The translations under genes and the position numbers were made by a program. This document shows, in pieces, positions 5,809 through 7,379 of a stretch of 7,379 nt of DNA (positions are counted from its first letter, which is position 1; every line of letters begins with the position of its first letter). Source of the DNA: an uncultured bacterium (GTDB taxonomy: Bacteria > Bacillota > Clostridia > Lachnospirales > Lachnospiraceae); NCBI GenBank assembly GCA_946061355.1, contig CAMGRE010000122.1, positions 1-7,379 of the forward strand, written 5' to 3'. The notes under the pieces are model-generated. The model searched no databases, was not told the DNA's origin, and saw nothing but the letters and a program-made list of their open reading frames with translations.

Positions 5809-6124
5809 GACCGTCCTCCTCTATGATGTGCAGCACCTTTTTTAATCCTGATATACCTATGATCCGCTGTATCCGGCTGTCCGCATGGATCGCGTAAACC
5901 TGTCCTCCGAAGCATGCGATCTTGCGGTATCTTCCCATGATGATACCGATCCCCGAGCTGTCCATAAATCTGGTATCCTCAAAATCAAACACGATATGAT
6001 CCACTTTTTCTTTCAGGATATACCGGTCCGCTTTCTCACTGAGTATCACTGCCTGATGATGATCGACCTCCTCCGGCATTCGGATCATCAGGTACTGTCC
6101 GATCATCTGAAATCTGTCTTCCAT
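5798..6124 (-). CDS. spoIIAA: Anti-sigma F factor antagonist SpoIIAA (STAS domain)
   Basis: SpoIIAA is a small STAS-domain protein; its unphosphorylated form attacks the SpoIIAB-SigF complex and frees SigF in the forespore, after SpoIIE has removed the phosphate put on by SpoIIAB. The 108-residue product spans one STAS domain: strand and turn VDHHQAVILSEKAD (20-33), HIVFDFEDTRFMDSSGIG (43-60), then GRYRKIACFGGQVYAI and the helix SRIQRIIGISGLKKV. S56 in MDSSGIG is the equivalent of the phosphorylated Ser58 of Bacillus, and the preceding aspartate is kept. I chose ATG at 6124 because GGAGGAAGTT immediately precedes it and the domain starts there; the in-frame ATG at 6220 lies inside the upstream terminator hairpin. 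First gene of spoIIAA-spoIIAB-sigF. Confidence 0.95.
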   Translation of the reverse strand: MEDRFQMIGQYLMIRMPEEVDHHQAVILSEKADRYILKEKVDHIVFDFEDTRFMDSSGIGIIMGRYRKIACFGGQVYAIHADSRIQRIIGISGLKKVLHIIEEDGHEQ

Positions 6125-6156
6125 AACTTCCTCCTCTCTATTGTCGGGAAATGATC

Positions 6157-6177
6157 CGGCAGAGGCGGTCTCTGCCG
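6157..6177 (-). other. GC-rich hairpin between the TPR-gene terminator and spoIIAA
   Basis: Perfect 8-bp arms CGGCAGAG and CTCTGCCG (6157-6164 and 6170-6177) enclose a 5-nt loop. No T run follows on either strand, so it is not an ordinary intrinsic terminator. It lies in the 69-nt gap where a spoIIA promoter would be expected, so it may be a leader structure or a protein-binding palindrome. Function unknown. Confidence 0.4.
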
Positions 6178-6193
6178 CCTGCCCGCCGCACGC

Positions 6194-6229
6194 AAAAAGA
6201 GGATATGACATTTCTGTCATATCCTCTTT
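6194..6229 (-). terminator. Intrinsic terminator downstream of the TPR-protein gene
   Basis: A perfect 15-bp inverted repeat (6196-6210 and 6215-6229) with a 4-nt loop. On the minus strand the stem ends in a TTTTT run (6198-6194), the form of a Rho-independent terminator. It lies about 60 nt after the TPR-gene stop and about 70 nt before spoIIAA, so it separates the two transcription units. Confidence 0.92.
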
Positions 6230-6288
6230 CGTATCTCATGGCGTTCCGCCCGTATCATTTCTGTTTTGTTCTGCCACTGCGCAACTGC

Positions 6289-7379
6289 TCAGCCCGCATT
6301 ATTATTGATCTCATCCAGATAGGACTGCGCTCTCCGTGCTTTCTCCGTATCCGGGAAGGATTCAATCACCTGTTTGTAAATCTCTGCCGCCCTGTCATTG
6401 TTGCCCTGCTTGCGGTAGGCATTGCCCAGATCATATAAGATGTCACCGTTCGAGGAATCATAGCCTGCCGCCAGTTCAAAATCACGGATCGCATCCTCGT
6501 ACAACTCCTTGCGGTAGGACTGCATACCGGATTCATAATAAGCATTCGCAATGGAAGGTCCCACCTTTTCCATCAATAGCTGATAGAGATTCTGGAAAGC
6601 GGGCGACTGGACCTGTCCTGCCTCTTCAGGATTCACACTTTCCAACGCCTTTGCAATCTTCTCCGTGTTGTCCGGTTCTTCCATGTAAACGGAAACGGCG
6701 CCGAGCAGCCCGTCGATCACCATCATGGTGCCGTCATCACCCTCGTACTCTGCCACCGTAGTACGCAGTCTGTCATTTTCCTCTGACAACGACTTCACCT
6801 GCTGCTCGAGATCCTCGATCGCGCTCGTCTTCTTGTCAAGCTGCTCACTGACTGTCCGAAGTTCATTCTGCGCAGCATTGTTCGCCATATTCAGTCTGGC
6901 AGGAACCAGCAGGAAACATGCCGCCGCAACGCCGATTGCAATGCCGATTCCGATGTTGAGGATCACGGAGAGGCTTCGATTCTCCCTGTTCCCGACCGGC
7001 TGGATGATCGTCTCATTGCCGCTCTGATATTTGATCACGCCATCAGAAACTTTTTCCCGCTTCTTGCGGTCTCCCTTGGCGTTCTCATCCGCCTGCAGCA
7101 TCCCTTCCACTTCTTTGAGATAGCGGAGCGTCGTCGTGCTGCCGGTATCGATCTTGAGGCACTTCTTCAGTTCCCGCTGTGCTTTCTCCCACTCCTCCGC
7201 TTTCATATACAGAAGCGCCAACAGCTGATGTGCCTGCACATATCTCGGGTTCAGTGATAATACTTTTTTCAACTGGATCACCGCCAGATCAAGACTGTCC
7301 TGCTGGCAGTATCCGAGCGCCAGATTATACTTCTTGATTGTCTGGTTAATGGCATCCAGGCGGGTAGGATTATCCTGGA
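6289..7379 (-). CDS. Membrane-anchored TPR and coiled-coil protein, 5' end beyond the window
   Basis: The reading frame is open to the window edge, giving 362 codons; a GTG at 7281 could be read as a start but TPR sequence continues in frame upstream of it, so the gene is truncated by the window. Counting from the first full codon, residues about 18-90 are N-terminal TPR helices (YNLALGYCQQDSLDLAV, HQLLALLYMKAEEWEKAQ), followed by a basic linker, one membrane helix (about 136-157, VILNIGIGIAIGVAAACFLLV), a coiled coil (about 168-212, with SEQLDKKTSAIEDLEQQ), and two C-terminal TPRs (about 279-361: YYESGMQSYRKELYEDAI, ILYDLGNAYRKQGNNDRAAE). The C-terminus resembles YbgF/CpoB-like TPR domains. 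TPRs usually mediate protein-protein contacts; the single helix implies TPR domains on both sides of the membrane. No specific function can be assigned. It ends in its own terminator, so it is not in the spoIIA operon. Confidence 0.88.
   Translation of the reverse strand, partial: QDNPTRLDAINQTIKKYNLALGYCQQDSLDLAVIQLKKVLSLNPRYVQAHQLLALLYMKAEEWEKAQRELKKCLKIDTGSTTTLRYLKEVEGMLQADENAKGDRKKREKVSDGVIKYQSGNETIIQPVGNRENRSLSVILNIGIGIAIGVAAACFLLVPARLNMANNAAQNELRTVSEQLDKKTSAIEDLEQQVKSLSEENDRLRTTVAEYEGDDGTMMVIDGLLGAVSVYMEEPDNTEKIAKALESVNPEEAGQVQSPAFQNLYQLLMEKVGPSIANAYYESGMQSYRKELYEDAIRDFELAAGYDSSNGDILYDLGNAYRKQGNNDRAAEIYKQVIESFPDTEKARRAQSYLDEINNNAG

Noticed and set aside
6196..6229. AGAGGATAT on the minus strand fits the SigH -35 consensus perfectly
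   Set aside because: It is one arm of the perfect terminator hairpin, and no GAAT-type -10 lies at a suitable distance, so the match is probably coincidental.
1..7379. Mobile element, CRISPR, defence system or biosynthetic cluster
   Set aside because: No transposase, integrase, direct repeat array, terminal inverted repeats or defence-type domain is visible on either strand; all intergenic gaps are short and explained by promoters and terminators.

Overview
The window looks like chromosomal DNA from an anaerobic, endospore-forming member of the Clostridia, most likely a Lachnospiraceae-type Firmicute. The evidence is a near-complete spoIIA operon (spoIIAA, spoIIAB, sigF), three spoVA genes, strong AGGAGG-type ribosome binding sites, Gram-positive-style intrinsic terminators and a short 238-residue SigF. 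Every gene I can support lies on the minus strand, so transcription runs from high to low coordinates. I see no mobile element, CRISPR array, tRNA or rRNA.

In transcription order: (1) 7379-6289 is a 5'-truncated gene for a membrane-anchored TPR and coiled-coil protein, closed by a perfect 15-bp terminator hairpin (6194-6229). (2) 6124-4624 is the spoIIA operon, coding for the anti-anti-sigma factor, the anti-sigma kinase and SigF, with overlapping or 3-nt junctions. (3) 4555-4527 is a strong SigA-type promoter driving a histidine phosphatase (4492-3878) and a xylulokinase (3847-2342). (4) 2299-715 holds spoVAA, spoVAB and spoVAC, preceded by a SigG-like promoter candidate that almost touches the spoVAA start codon, and followed by a strong terminator hairpin (622-663). 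(5) Next comes a promoter candidate (693-665), a 75-codon protein of unknown function (610-383) and a RidA-family deaminase (369-1, cut by the window edge).

The functional theme is the forespore programme. SpoIIAA and SpoIIAB gate SigF activity after asymmetric division, and SpoVA membrane proteins later move Ca-dipicolinate into the forespore and release it in germination. In Bacillus subtilis the spoVA genes directly follow sigF. Here a two-gene metabolic unit with its own vegetative-type promoter sits between them, and the spoVA cluster stops after spoVAC, with spoVAD and spoVAE not following. Most genes are recognisable members of known families. What is unusual is the arrangement and the regulatory signals: the inserted metabolic pair, a possibly leaderless spoVAA transcript, and a promoter whose start site falls in the preceding operon's terminator. 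I did not find a convincing undescribed system.
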